From Planctomycetota bacterium (GTDB lineage Bacteria; Planctomycetota; Planctomycetia; Planctomycetales; Planctomycetaceae), in the NCBI GenBank assembly GCA_003388505.1, contig QQVO01000059.1, forward strand, positions 87,864-151,863: a stretch of DNA of 64,000 bases. The letters are read 5' to 3'. The notes under the pieces are model-generated. The model did no database searches. It was not told the origin of the DNA and saw nothing but the letters and a program-made list of their open reading frames with translations. Positions 27,763 through 36,197 of the stretch are shown here, in pieces (within the stretch, counting starts at the first letter, position 1; every line of letters begins with the position of its first letter). The translations under genes and the position numbers were made by a program.

Positions 27763-28953
27763 TCAATCACCGATCGCCGTGCGCTTCAGGGCGGCCTCTG
27801 CGATCGCGGCCGCCAGTGCGGAGACCACTTCGTCCGGATGCTGGGCCGTGACGGAGACCCGCAATCGCGCCGTTTCGCGGGGAACGGTCGGCGGACGGAT
27901 GCAGCCTGTCAGGAACCCCTGTTCCTCCAGCCGCGCCGCGACCTCGGTGCAGCGCCTGGAATCCCCGAGAATCACCGGAACAATCGGCCCGCGCGATTTC
28001 GGAGGCACTTCGATTCCATTGGCCGCCAACTGCGATCGCAGTTGACCGGATTTCTCTGCCAGGCCTTCGCGCCGCTGTGGCTCATTCTCGATGATGTCCA
28101 AAGCGGCGCAAGCGGCCGCGCACATTGCGGGGGTGAGGGCCGTGGAGAACATCTGCGTGCGGGCGCCGTTCCAAAGCCAATCGATCAAGTCACGGCTGCC
28201 GGTGACGAATCCGCCCTGCGCTCCGATCGCCTTGCTGAGCGTCCCGGTGCGGATCAGGTTCCGGTTCTCCACGCCAAGCTCTTCGGCCGCGCCGCGGCCT
28301 GAATGTCCGAAGACGCCTGTGCCGTGCGCTTCGTCGACGAGCAGCATGGCGGCGTGCCGCTCCGCTGCGTCGCACAGTTCGGGCAGCGGGGCGAGGTCGC
28401 CATCCATGCTGAACACACCGTCGGTCACGATCAGACAACGCCGGGCTGTCGCATGTTTGGCCAGTTCGCGATCGAGCCGATCGACGTCGGCATGCGGATA
28501 GACGCGGAACCGCGCGCCCGAGAGGCGGCAGCCGTCGACGAGACAGGCGTGGCTGAGGCGGTCGCAGAGGACGACGTCGCCCTCGCCGACCAGTGCGCCG
28601 ATCGTTCCGACGTTGGCGGCGTAGCCGGACGGGAACAGAATTGCCGCCTCCGCTCCCTCGAACGCGGCCAGTCGCGATTCGAGTCGTTCGTGCCACTCTG
28701 TGCGACCGCACACCAGGGCACTGGCTCGGGCACCTGTTCCGTGTGAACTGCTGCCCGACCGGGCCGCTTCAATCACGCGGGGGTCGTTGGCCAGATTGAG
28801 GTAGTCATTACTCGAGAAATCCCAGAGCGTACGGCCGTCGACTTCACAGCGTCCGCCGCCCAGCGACCGGACCACCCGTTGCCGGCGGCGCAGTCCGGCT
28901 GCGTCGAGTGACGACAGTTCATCAGCCAGCCAGTCGAGCGGGGAGTGGGACAT
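27763..28953 (-). CDS. bioF: 8-amino-7-oxononanoate synthase
   Basis: This 396-residue PLP enzyme of the alpha-oxoamine synthase family makes the first bicyclic precursor of biotin from pimeloyl-thioester and alanine. Visible motifs are FSSNDYLNLAND at the N terminus, FPSGYAANVGTIGAL, the PLP-phosphate-side LLVDEAHGTGVFG, and the Schiff-base Lys in GTLSKAIGAQGG. Close relatives (kbl, serine palmitoyltransferase) share the fold, but FSSNDYL and GRGAAEELG favour BioF. No other bio genes are nearby. Confidence 0.88.
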   Translation of the reverse strand: MSHSPLDWLADELSSLDAAGLRRRQRVVRSLGGGRCEVDGRTLWDFSSNDYLNLANDPRVIEAARSGSSSHGTGARASALVCGRTEWHERLESRLAAFEGAEAAILFPSGYAANVGTIGALVGEGDVVLCDRLSHACLVDGCRLSGARFRVYPHADVDRLDRELAKHATARRCLIVTDGVFSMDGDLAPLPELCDAAERHAAMLLVDEAHGTGVFGHSGRGAAEELGVENRNLIRTGTLSKAIGAQGGFVTGSRDLIDWLWNGARTQMFSTALTPAMCAAACAALDIIENEPQRREGLAEKSGQLRSQLAANGIEVPPKSRGPIVPVILGDSRRCTEVAARLEEQGFLTGCIRPPTVPRETARLRVSVTAQHPDEVVSALAAAIAEAALKRTAIGD

Positions 28954-29315
28954 GAGCGGACACAGGAGGGGAAAGGGGCACAGAAGGAAACGAAGGGAAG
29001 GAAGAGTGAGTTCCGCAGGGTCGTGGAACGGAAAACCGGGTCGCGAATCTGTTCGGTCCTTGTGCGACTAACGTGCAGGACTTTGTTGTCCTGCGCAAAT
29101 TCATGCGCTGGTCCGTAGCGCACGCTGCGAGCGTGCGTCAACCGCCTCTGCGATCAGCGGTACGCACGCAAGGCTGCGTGCGCTACGTGGTTGAGTTGCG
29201 GGGTGACGTCATCAGCGGTGGACTCCTATGTCAACGCGATATTCCTCGTTCCCAAACTTCTGTTTGGGCACAAGGTTAGGTTGGGTCGGGGGTGTACGAA
29301 GCCAGGAGTGGTCGC
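28954..29315. other. Non-coding stretch with repeats
   Basis: No gene is seen. Bases 28965-29010 resemble the 'acagaaggaaacgaag' repeat family. Bases 29131-29187 are a 57-bp repeat with a second copy at 43547-43603. The region lies in the GC-skew transition. Confidence 0.5.
29131..29187 (+). repeat. 57-bp hairpin repeat, copy 1
   Basis: It begins GCGTGCGTCAACCG and ends in the hairpin ACGCACGCAAGGCTGCGTGC. It matches 43547-43603 with two mismatches. Confidence 0.85.
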
Positions 29316-30494
29316 TCATGTCAGGGAGATGTCGTGGTTGCTGAGGCGTTCGTAGCCGTCGTTGGTGATGAGGTAGTTGTGTTCGATCCGCATCCCGCCG
29401 ATGCCTGCCTGATAGATGCCCGGTTCGAGTGTGACGACGTCGCCGGCGACGAGTTCGTCGTCGCTTTCGGGGACGAGGATTGGCGGTTCGGGGTGAGCGA
29501 GACCGATTCCGTGCCCGGCGTGGTGCGGGAGGGGGGGATAGCCGGCGTCTTCAAACGGGCGGGAGACGGAGGCGTAGACGTCGCGTGCGGCCGCGCCGGC
29601 GGTGAGAACTTCTTCTCCGGCCCGCATGGCGGCCTCGCAGAGTTCGAACAGCATCACCTGCGGATCGGTGGGCTTGCCGACCGCCAGCGTGTTGGTGAAG
29701 TCGCTGCGATAGCCGTCCAGGACGATCGAGTAGTCGAGGATGAAGAGTTCCCCTGCGGCGAGGACGTGGTCGGTCGGCAGGCCGCCTGCTTTGGGAACTT
29801 CGGGGCTCGTGCCGCGGAAGTCGCCGTAGACGAGCGCGGGCCGGCCGGCCTCCAGCAGGGCGGCTTTCTGCACTTCGCAATAGACTTCGTGTTCGCTGAC
29901 GCCGGGACGAACGACCTCCCGCAGCCGGGCCTGGCCGGCGTCTCCGGCCCGCATGCACTGTTTGAGGAGTTCAATCTCGTCGGGTTCCTTGTGGCGGCGG
30001 AGTCGGCGGAGGATCGTGCCGAGATCGAGTTCGTCGTTGCCGTTGTCTTGTGAGTGATCCGCCTCCCTCTCGGCGTACGACTCGCGTTGCACGTCGAGGG
30101 CCATCCAGGCGGAGACGGGGAGCCACTCGGCCTCGATGAGGCCGGGGCGTTCGCGCAGTTCGTCGGCGATGCGGCGGACGGCGGCGATGAGGGCGTGGTC
30201 GCGGTTGCGGACCGAATGCTTGTGGTCGTACCACTCCTCGACGATTTCGCGGTCGATGTACGGCTCGTGCGCGGCCGAGCGGAGGGCGAAGTTGTCGGCC
30301 AGCAGCGTCGCGCGGCCCGACCGTTCGAGGAGCAGCAGTCCCCGCTCGAAGCCGGAGAAGCTGAGCGGCTCGACCCAGAAGTTCGCCAGGTACTGGACGT
30401 GCCGGGGATCGGCGACGAGGACCCAGTCGGCGATTTCGGGGATCGAGTTCCAGAGACGTTGGCGTCGCGCCAGGCAGCCTTCTTCAGTCAACAT
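29316..30494 (-). CDS. M24-family Xaa-Pro aminopeptidase
   Basis: This 392-residue enzyme has a creatinase-like N-terminal domain and a pita-bread catalytic domain. The five metal ligands are visible: two Asp in FILDYSIVLDGYRSDFTNT, His in HHAGHGIGLAHPE, Glu in VTLEPGIYQ and Glu in GGMRIEHNYLI. It should remove N-terminal residues preceding proline (PepP/PepQ group). There is no signal peptide, so it is cytoplasmic. The gene is monocistronic, followed by the repeat-bearing skew-transition gap. Confidence 0.92.
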   Translation of the reverse strand: MLTEEGCLARRQRLWNSIPEIADWVLVADPRHVQYLANFWVEPLSFSGFERGLLLLERSGRATLLADNFALRSAAHEPYIDREIVEEWYDHKHSVRNRDHALIAAVRRIADELRERPGLIEAEWLPVSAWMALDVQRESYAEREADHSQDNGNDELDLGTILRRLRRHKEPDEIELLKQCMRAGDAGQARLREVVRPGVSEHEVYCEVQKAALLEAGRPALVYGDFRGTSPEVPKAGGLPTDHVLAAGELFILDYSIVLDGYRSDFTNTLAVGKPTDPQVMLFELCEAAMRAGEEVLTAGAAARDVYASVSRPFEDAGYPPLPHHAGHGIGLAHPEPPILVPESDDELVAGDVVTLEPGIYQAGIGGMRIEHNYLITNDGYERLSNHDISLT

Positions 30495-31036
30495 TCCGAA
30501 TCGACTCCAGTTGCATGTTCAGGGGGCAGTGCGATGATATCGGACGGTGCGCTGCTGCAAAACAGCAGCGCGGCGGATGGCTGGTGGCTGGTGGCGGTCG
30601 GTTGCGCGGGAGGGTTGTGGTTTTGGGGGTGGGCTTCGGAACTGGCTGAAGGGTTGCAGAGTTGGATGGGGGGTTTTTGCGGGAGATATGGCAACCGTGC
30701 AACTCTTCAGGGTTTTTCGTGTGCCGGTATGGGTTGTCGGAATTCGGAATGAGGAACGCGGATTGTGGTTGCGCGGGCGGGTGGGTTGAATCGGTTGGGA
30801 CATTGTGTGGCGTCGGTGTGGGGGAGCGGGTTTGAGGTGGGGGATTCTGTAAGTATCGTGGGGGGGTGCGCGGGTTGGCTGTTGGCTGGTGGCTGATGGC
30901 AGTTGTCGGTCATCGGTTGTCGGTTTTTGGTTGAGCCGGGTGCCGCTGTTGGCTTGTCCAGCGATTCGGGTCGACTACGCGTTTCAGCCAGGGCGTTTGA
31001 CGGTTCGATGGTTGCGTTTCCCGTGAAGTCCGCATT
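30495..31036. other. Strongly G+T-biased non-coding stretch
   Basis: No gene was found. From about 30590 to 31020 the + strand is extremely rich in G and T; for example 30781-30840 holds 32 G and 17 T against 5 C and 6 A by my count. Reiterated words GGCTGGTGGCTG and TTGTCGGT are seen, related to 'cagttgtcggt' words at 36190-36225 and 37041-37070. Confidence 0.55.
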
Positions 31037-31573
31037 ATGAGATTGCGTATTGTTCGCTCGCCCGGAGTTACGTGGGTCGGATTCATTGGTGAACATACGC
31101 CCTTCTTGCGTCGATCAAAACGCTTACTGCAGGCAAAGTTGCTGTTCTACTGGCTGGGATACGGAGCGTTCGTTGTCCTCCTGATGATGGGGGAGTTTGC
31201 AGCCGCAAACATGCTCGGTCTTGTGCTCGTGGTCTTTCGGTGGTTGTCTCCACCGAGAATACCGCCCGTTGTGTCGAGCGTGCGAAAGCCGTTACGGCTC
31301 GTTGCCCCGCCACTCTTGGTCTGTCTGATTTGGTTGTGGATTGGAGTTCCCGTGCAGCTTTTTCTGCATGTGCTATGCGTCACGGCGGTGTTCACGCTCA
31401 TCGGCGGAGCCGGTCTGGCGTACCTAGACGTCCTGAGATTCTTCGACGCGGCCGTCTACATGCGGTTCTCGGGAAAGTCGTCACAGGTCCTGAACAAGAC
31501 AATCGAGGACGTGCGTGCGAAGATGGAATCCGAGGGAAGAGAGTTCAATTACCGAGAGCGAGACACGGACTGA
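31037..31573 (+). CDS. Uncharacterised membrane protein
   Basis: This 178-residue protein has a basic N terminus, membrane helices at about residues 35-55 (LLFYWLGYGAFVVLLMMG) and 58-72, and two more around residues 90-130 (LVAPPLLVCLIWLWIGVP and LHVLCVTAVFTLIGGAG). A charged C-terminal segment of about 40 residues may form a helix. The family is not recognised. Codon use is less GC-biased than its neighbours. It precedes the NHL gene by 48 bases on the same strand. Confidence 0.65.
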   Translation: MRLRIVRSPGVTWVGFIGEHTPFLRRSKRLLQAKLLFYWLGYGAFVVLLMMGEFAAANMLGLVLVVFRWLSPPRIPPVVSSVRKPLRLVAPPLLVCLIWLWIGVPVQLFLHVLCVTAVFTLIGGAGLAYLDVLRFFDAAVYMRFSGKSSQVLNKTIEDVRAKMESEGREFNYRERDTD

Positions 31574-31621
31574 ACGCCGTTCACAAGATCGCTTGACTCG
31601 ACATAGAAAGCGTTACACCGA

Positions 31622-32731
31622 ATGTACTGGAACAACATCCTGCGATTCCGTTTGCAGGCCGCTGTGCTCTGCGGTCTGGTCTGCCTGACTTGTCGCACCG
31701 CCAGCGCAGGTGAAGTTCGTACCATTGCCGGGACGGGGGTGGAGGAGCGGAGCGGGGATGGGGGGCCGGCGGTCGAAGCGGGTGTCGGGGGGCCGTTCGG
31801 GGTGGTCGTTGGTCCCGACGGAGGGGTGTACGTCTGCGAAATCACCGGGCACGTGGTCCGCCGGATCGATCTGGAATCGGGCACGATCGACACCGTCGTC
31901 GGGACGGGTGAGCCGGGGTACTCGGGGGACGGTGGGCCGGCGACCGAGGCGGAGGTTGAAGAGCCTTACGAAGTGCGGTTCGACGCGGACGGACACATGT
32001 TCTTTGTCGACATGACGCAGAACGTGGTGCGACGGGTCGATGCGGAGACCGGGATCATCACGACGGTGGCGGGCAGCGGGGAGTTGGGGTTCTCCGGCGA
32101 CGGGGGGCCGGCCGTGCAGGCGCAACTGAACCGGCCGCATTCGATCTGCCTCGATGACGAGGGACACCTCTATATCTGCGACATCGGCAACCACCGGGTG
32201 CGGGTGGTGGACCTGGAAGCGGGGACGATCGACACGTTCGCCGGGACGGGAGAGAAGAAGCCGACGCCGGACGGCGCGGCGATTGATGGGACGCCGCTGA
32301 ACGGGCCGCGGGCGCTCGATTTCGACGGGGAGAGTTCGCTCTATCTGGCGCTGCGGGAAGGGAACGCGGTGTACCGGATCGATCTGGAGTCGCGCACGCT
32401 GCACCACCTGGCGGGGACGGGGAAGTCCGGCTACACGGGCGACGGGGGGGATGCGAAGGAGGCGGAACTCTCGGGCCCGAAGGGGATCGCGCTCGGTCCG
32501 GAGGGGGACGTCTACCTGGCCGATACGGAAAGCCACACGATTCGGGTTATTCACAAAGCGACGGGGACGATTGAGACGCTGGTGGGTGACGGGATGCTGG
32601 GGGACGGCCCCGATGGGAACGCGCTCAAGTGCCGGCTGGCTCGGCCGCACGGGGTGTTCGTGGATGAGGCGGGGCGGGTGTATATCGGGGACAGTTCAAA
32701 TCACAAGGTGCGGGTGTGGCGCGGAGAGTGA
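31622..32731 (+). CDS. Secreted NHL-repeat beta-propeller protein
   Basis: This 369-residue protein has a signal peptide (AAVLCGLVCLTCRTASAGE) and six NHL-type blades. Each has the word T-I-A-G-T-G-x-x-G-x-S-G-D-G-G-P-A (for example GEPGYSGDGGPATEA and GELGFSGDGGPAVQA) followed by V-Y-V/I-x-D-x-x-x-H-x-V-R-R-I/V. The blades are very regular, which suggests duplication and recent homogenisation. NHL propellers usually bind proteins or carbohydrates; no catalytic site is evident. It is probably exported to the periplasm or cell surface. Confidence 0.9.
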   Translation: MYWNNILRFRLQAAVLCGLVCLTCRTASAGEVRTIAGTGVEERSGDGGPAVEAGVGGPFGVVVGPDGGVYVCEITGHVVRRIDLESGTIDTVVGTGEPGYSGDGGPATEAEVEEPYEVRFDADGHMFFVDMTQNVVRRVDAETGIITTVAGSGELGFSGDGGPAVQAQLNRPHSICLDDEGHLYICDIGNHRVRVVDLEAGTIDTFAGTGEKKPTPDGAAIDGTPLNGPRALDFDGESSLYLALREGNAVYRIDLESRTLHHLAGTGKSGYTGDGGDAKEAELSGPKGIALGPEGDVYLADTESHTIRVIHKATGTIETLVGDGMLGDGPDGNALKCRLARPHGVFVDEAGRVYIGDSSNHKVRVWRGE

Positions 32732-32752
32732 GGCGTTCTGCCGGGTTAATCA

Positions 32753-32864
32753 CACAGAAGGGAACAAAGGAAACGAAGAGGATTGGCGGTGAGAGGGTTT
32801 CTCGCGGAGGCGCGGAGCCGCGGAGAGTGGACGGGGCGGGGCTGGCGAGGTCGGGCCACGGCCG
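32753..32864 (+). repeat. Direct repeat flanking the TPR gene, copy 1
   Basis: This segment of about 112 bp starts CACAGAAGGGAACAAAGGAA and ends GGGCCACGGCCG. It matches 34169-34281 in the same orientation with only small indels and two or three substitutions. Confidence 0.85.
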
Positions 32865-32935
32865 GCCTTCATTTGATGCCGTTGCGGGGCGTGCCGCCTG
32901 GCCCGTTGCAGCGGTTTGTGGGCCAGCCTCCAGCT

Positions 32936-34030
32936 TTACTCAACCTGTTCGCGATGATAGGGCTTGCCGGCTTCGTACAGTTCGAGACGCGAGCGGAAGT
33001 CGTCCTTGTCCGAGTCGTCCGCAAGTTCGATGGCCTTGCGCTGCGACTCAACGGCCCTGTCGAATTCACCATTCTCCGCATACGCCGCGGCGAGCGTTCC
33101 GTAGCTGTATGGTTTCTTCCAGGCCGACAATTTTCCAGCAGCTTGGGCGAATTCCACAGCGCGCTCACCATCGCGGAATTCTTCGTCGGGACACGTCGCG
33201 AGTAGCCACGCGAAGTTGTTGAGTGCATCCGTGTAGAGGGGAGCGAGGCGGAGCGCTTCCAGGTAATCATCGGTCGCCTGCTTGAAGTTGCCCTTCTTTT
33301 CGCTCGCAGAGGCTCGGTTGTAATAGGTCGGCGCGTAGTCCGGATTGAGTTCCAGCGCCTTGTCGTAATCGGCAATCGCCTTGTCGTAGTCGCCGCGGCT
33401 CGACAATGAAGCTCCACGGCTGTGGAAGTAGATGAAATTCCTGGGATCTCTCTGGATCGCTTCGTCGTAGTCTTCGACGGCACGGTCATAGTCGCGCTGA
33501 TAGGCCCGCGCGAGTCCGCGACTGAACCAGAAATGTGACTCGCCGGGATCAAGCCGAATTGCTTCGGTGTAATCGGCGATCGCTCCGTCCAGATCGCCAA
33601 GCCTGTGACGAGAGACGCCGCGATCACTCCAGAAACGCGCCTGTTGCGGGTCGAGTCGGATCGCTTCGTTGAAATCCTCGATCGAACGCTCGAGTTTGCC
33701 TTCGTGCGACCATGCCAACCCCCGCGCGTTGAAATCAACTGCGGTGGGATCGGCTTCGATGGCCTTCGTGAAATACTCGATGGAACCCTCGATCGCGATC
33801 ACGTCGTCCGCGCTGATCCACGCTCTCTGGTGTTTCCACTCGACGAGAAACGAACCACGTTCGACGCGTAGGATTCTGAACTGAGTTCCGCGGACGACTG
33901 CGGCGACGCGTTGGCCGTCTGATGTCAGCTTCGCTTCCGGCGCAGCGGTGACTGTGATGAAGTCCCCCACTTCTTGAGCCGAAGCGGTCGAAGCAAATAT
34001 GCCGATGGCTGTCGCGATGGTTCGGACCAT
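32936..34030 (-). CDS. Secreted TPR protein with N-terminal SH3-like segment
   Basis: This 364-residue protein has a short signal peptide (MVRTIATAIGIFASTASAQE). Then comes a 55-residue segment (VGDFITVTAAPEAKLTS to HQRAWISADDVI) that resembles a bacterial SH3-like fold. Seven TPR units follow, with the pattern A-I-x-D-Y-x-x-A-I-x-L-D-P (for example GAIADYTEAIRLDPGES and KAIADYDKALELNPDYA). It should be a periplasmic protein-binding scaffold. The gene lies between two near-identical direct repeats, so the whole unit could move or be lost by recombination. Confidence 0.88.
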   Translation of the reverse strand: MVRTIATAIGIFASTASAQEVGDFITVTAAPEAKLTSDGQRVAAVVRGTQFRILRVERGSFLVEWKHQRAWISADDVIAIEGSIEYFTKAIEADPTAVDFNARGLAWSHEGKLERSIEDFNEAIRLDPQQARFWSDRGVSRHRLGDLDGAIADYTEAIRLDPGESHFWFSRGLARAYQRDYDRAVEDYDEAIQRDPRNFIYFHSRGASLSSRGDYDKAIADYDKALELNPDYAPTYYNRASASEKKGNFKQATDDYLEALRLAPLYTDALNNFAWLLATCPDEEFRDGERAVEFAQAAGKLSAWKKPYSYGTLAAAYAENGEFDRAVESQRKAIELADDSDKDDFRSRLELYEAGKPYHREQVE

Positions 34031-34168
34031 GACCGCATTCCTCGTTTATTGGTCGTTGTCTGAGCAAACTCCATTTCACAGGTGCGAGCGCCGGATTACA
34101 AGAATCGTGAGACCCGATCTCCCACGCGTCCGTCGTCTGCTGCACGGCATTGGCAGTCGGCTCAAGTT

Positions 34169-34281
34169 CACAGAAGGGAACAAAGGAAACGAAGAGGATT
34201 GGCGGTGAGGGGTTTCTCGCGGGGGCGCGGAGCCGCGGAGAGTGGACGGGGCGGGGAACTGGCGAGGTCGGGCCACGGCCG
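34169..34281 (+). repeat. Direct repeat flanking the TPR gene, copy 2
   Basis: It matches 32753-32864 in the same orientation. The pair brackets the TPR gene and its promoter region. Confidence 0.85.
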
Positions 34282-34324
34282 TTCCGGGGCGTGCCGTCCG
34301 TTTGGCGGCAATCCATTCGACGCC

Positions 34325-34900
34325 CTAATGCGGATGTGCGTTCGCCCAGTCGTCAAATCCCTTGACCGGTTCATCGGTCTTGAGATTGATTCCGATGACT
34401 GAGAAGTCACCCCCAGCTTCGTAGACTTTTGCCCAATCTTCTGCTGAGAATGGGTACGGCCAATCGTTTCCCTGCTCGATTGTGGCGCCCGGGCGGCCAT
34501 CGCTGCCGTAGTGATGAATTGACCGCACTTCGATCAGATAGAACTTCGGTTCTCCCGTCACTTCTCCCCTCGTGCTCGATTCAATTCTCACGGGAACCTG
34601 CATCGTCAATTGATATCTGCCGCCGAAGTATGCTTCTGCGTGCCAAGTGCTGACAGAGTTGCGACCGGTGTACTTGATGGAATGGCGGCAGTCGTCGAAC
34701 AGTTCTTCCATTTGCCGCGCGGGCTCGATCTGTGCGACTCCATTGGCTGCGAATTCCTGGTGGCCGAGGACGGAGAGGTTGCCGAGGCCGATGTAGAACC
34801 CGAAGTAGATGAGGAACCACGCCGCCACAATCAGGAGTGGGATGCCCACAGCGAGCACAGGGATGGAGATCAGACAGATTATCAGTTTCCGGTTCTTCAT
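34325..34900 (-). CDS. Membrane-anchored protein of unknown function
   Basis: This 191-residue protein has an N-terminal membrane anchor (LIICLISIPVLAVGIPLLIV with AAWFLIYFGFYIG) followed by about 150 residues outside the membrane. The soluble part has a region that looks like mixed alpha/beta (RYQLTMQVPVRIESS, KFYLIEVRSIHHYG) and no known motif. I do not recognise it. It is on the same strand as the TPR gene and lies upstream of it across the second direct repeat. Confidence 0.6.
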   Translation of the reverse strand: MKNRKLIICLISIPVLAVGIPLLIVAAWFLIYFGFYIGLGNLSVLGHQEFAANGVAQIEPARQMEELFDDCRHSIKYTGRNSVSTWHAEAYFGGRYQLTMQVPVRIESSTRGEVTGEPKFYLIEVRSIHHYGSDGRPGATIEQGNDWPYPFSAEDWAKVYEAGGDFSVIGINLKTDEPVKGFDDWANAHPH

Positions 34901-35010
34901 TTCGTGAATTCAACCGCATTCAGACGATTGATTTAACCGGTTGACCGCTTCTCGCGGGGCAATATGCCCGTGCACGACCTGGCCAGATCCAGCCCGGTCT
35001 CCCGATCAGT

Positions 35011-36009
35011 TCAATCTGCATCGGTTGCATTCAGCAGCGTGGCGATCTCGCGTAGCAGTTCGGTCAGGCCTTGGCCGGTGGCGGCGGAGATCTGGTGGAT
35101 GGGTTTGTTGAGTTCTTCGGAGAGGAGTTGAGCGCAGGCGGGGGCGTCGGGGAGTTCGGATTTGGAGACGGCGACGATTTCGGGCCGGGCGGCGAGGGAC
35201 TCGTCGTAGAGGCGGAGTTCGCCCTTGATCTGGTGGTAGTTTTCGATGGGATCGGTCTGGTCCATGGGGGCGGGTTCGACGAGGTGGACGAGAATTCTGG
35301 TGCGCTGGATGTGCTTGAGGAACTCGTGTCCGAGGCCGACGCCGTCGTGGGCGCCTTCGATGAGGCCGGGGATGTCGGCCATGACGAATTCGAAATCGTA
35401 GCCGACGCGGACCATGCCGAGGTTGGGGTACTTGGTGGTGAAGGGGTAGTTGGCGATCTCGGGGCGGGCGGCAGAGAGGCGGCTGAGGAGCGTGCTCTTG
35501 CCGGCGTTCGGTTTGCCGATGACGCCGACGTCGGCGATCAGCTTGAGTTCGAGGAGGAGGTTTCGTTCTTCGCCCTGCTCGCCGTGGTCGAACTCGCGGG
35601 GGGCCTGGTGGGTGGCGGTGGCGAAGCGTTTGTTGCCGCGGCCCCCTTTGCCGCCGTGGGCGACGATGATCTGGTCTCCGTCCTCGGCGAGGTCTTTGAG
35701 GATGAAGTCGCGGTCGGTGTCTTTGACGAGGGTTCCGGGCGGGACGAGGATGACGGCGTCTTCGCCGCTCTTGCCGGTCTTGAGGGAACCTTGGCCGGCG
35801 GCTCCGTGTTCGGCTTTCCAGTGGCGGTGGCCGACGATGTTGGCGAGGCTGCCGAGGTTTCTGTCGGCGCGGACGACGATGTTGCCGCCGTTGCCGCCGT
35901 CGCCGCCGTCGGGCCCGCCGCGAGGGATGTACTTCTCGCGGCGGAAGCTGACGCAGCCGTCACCTCCGTCTCCGGCCCGGCAGTAGATTTCGACGCGGTC
36001 GATGAACAT
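35011..36009 (-). CDS. obg: GTPase Obg
   Basis: This 332-residue GTPase works in late 50S ribosome assembly and stress control. The glycine-rich Obg fold is at residues 1-158 (GDGGDGCVSFRREKYIPRGG and similar glycine runs). The G domain has G1 GKPNAGKST, the TTKYPNLG switch I region, G3 DIPGLIEGAHDG and a G4-like VSKSELP. The C-terminal OCT domain seen in some Gram-positive Obg proteins is missing; a short Asp-rich end follows. The L21-L27-obg cluster common in bacteria is not present here. Confidence 0.96.
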   Translation of the reverse strand: MFIDRVEIYCRAGDGGDGCVSFRREKYIPRGGPDGGDGGNGGNIVVRADRNLGSLANIVGHRHWKAEHGAAGQGSLKTGKSGEDAVILVPPGTLVKDTDRDFILKDLAEDGDQIIVAHGGKGGRGNKRFATATHQAPREFDHGEQGEERNLLLELKLIADVGVIGKPNAGKSTLLSRLSAARPEIANYPFTTKYPNLGMVRVGYDFEFVMADIPGLIEGAHDGVGLGHEFLKHIQRTRILVHLVEPAPMDQTDPIENYHQIKGELRLYDESLAARPEIVAVSKSELPDAPACAQLLSEELNKPIHQISAATGQGLTELLREIATLLNATDAD

Positions 36010-36117
36010 GGAGGGGGTAGTTTTCAGTCGTCAGTTATCAGTATTCAGTGGAGAGATAGTCAACGCGTTGTGACGAAGGAGTGACGAATGACGACGTGGG
36101 TCGGTGGTGGATCGAAT

Positions 36118-36157
36118 AGGACGCGGATTTACGCGGGTTGGGCGGATTGCCGCTGAG
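36118..36157 (+). repeat. 'cgcggatt' repeat remnant
   Basis: It reads AGGACGCGGATTTACGCGGG and continues with a GCGGATTGCCGC word. It is related to copies at 12107-12265 and 43636-43782. Confidence 0.6.
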
Positions 36158-36197
36158 GGCTTCGAGGCAGTGGTTGAACATACAGGACGGGAAGTTG

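Noticed and set aside
31613..32650. 345-residue - strand frame opposite the NHL gene
   Set aside because: Regular Arg/Pro/Val repeats mirror the NHL repeats; it is a shadow.
35071..36084. 337-residue + strand frame opposite obg
   Set aside because: It is a Gly/Val/Glu-rich shadow of the G-rich + strand; no family match, and obg on the other strand is certain.
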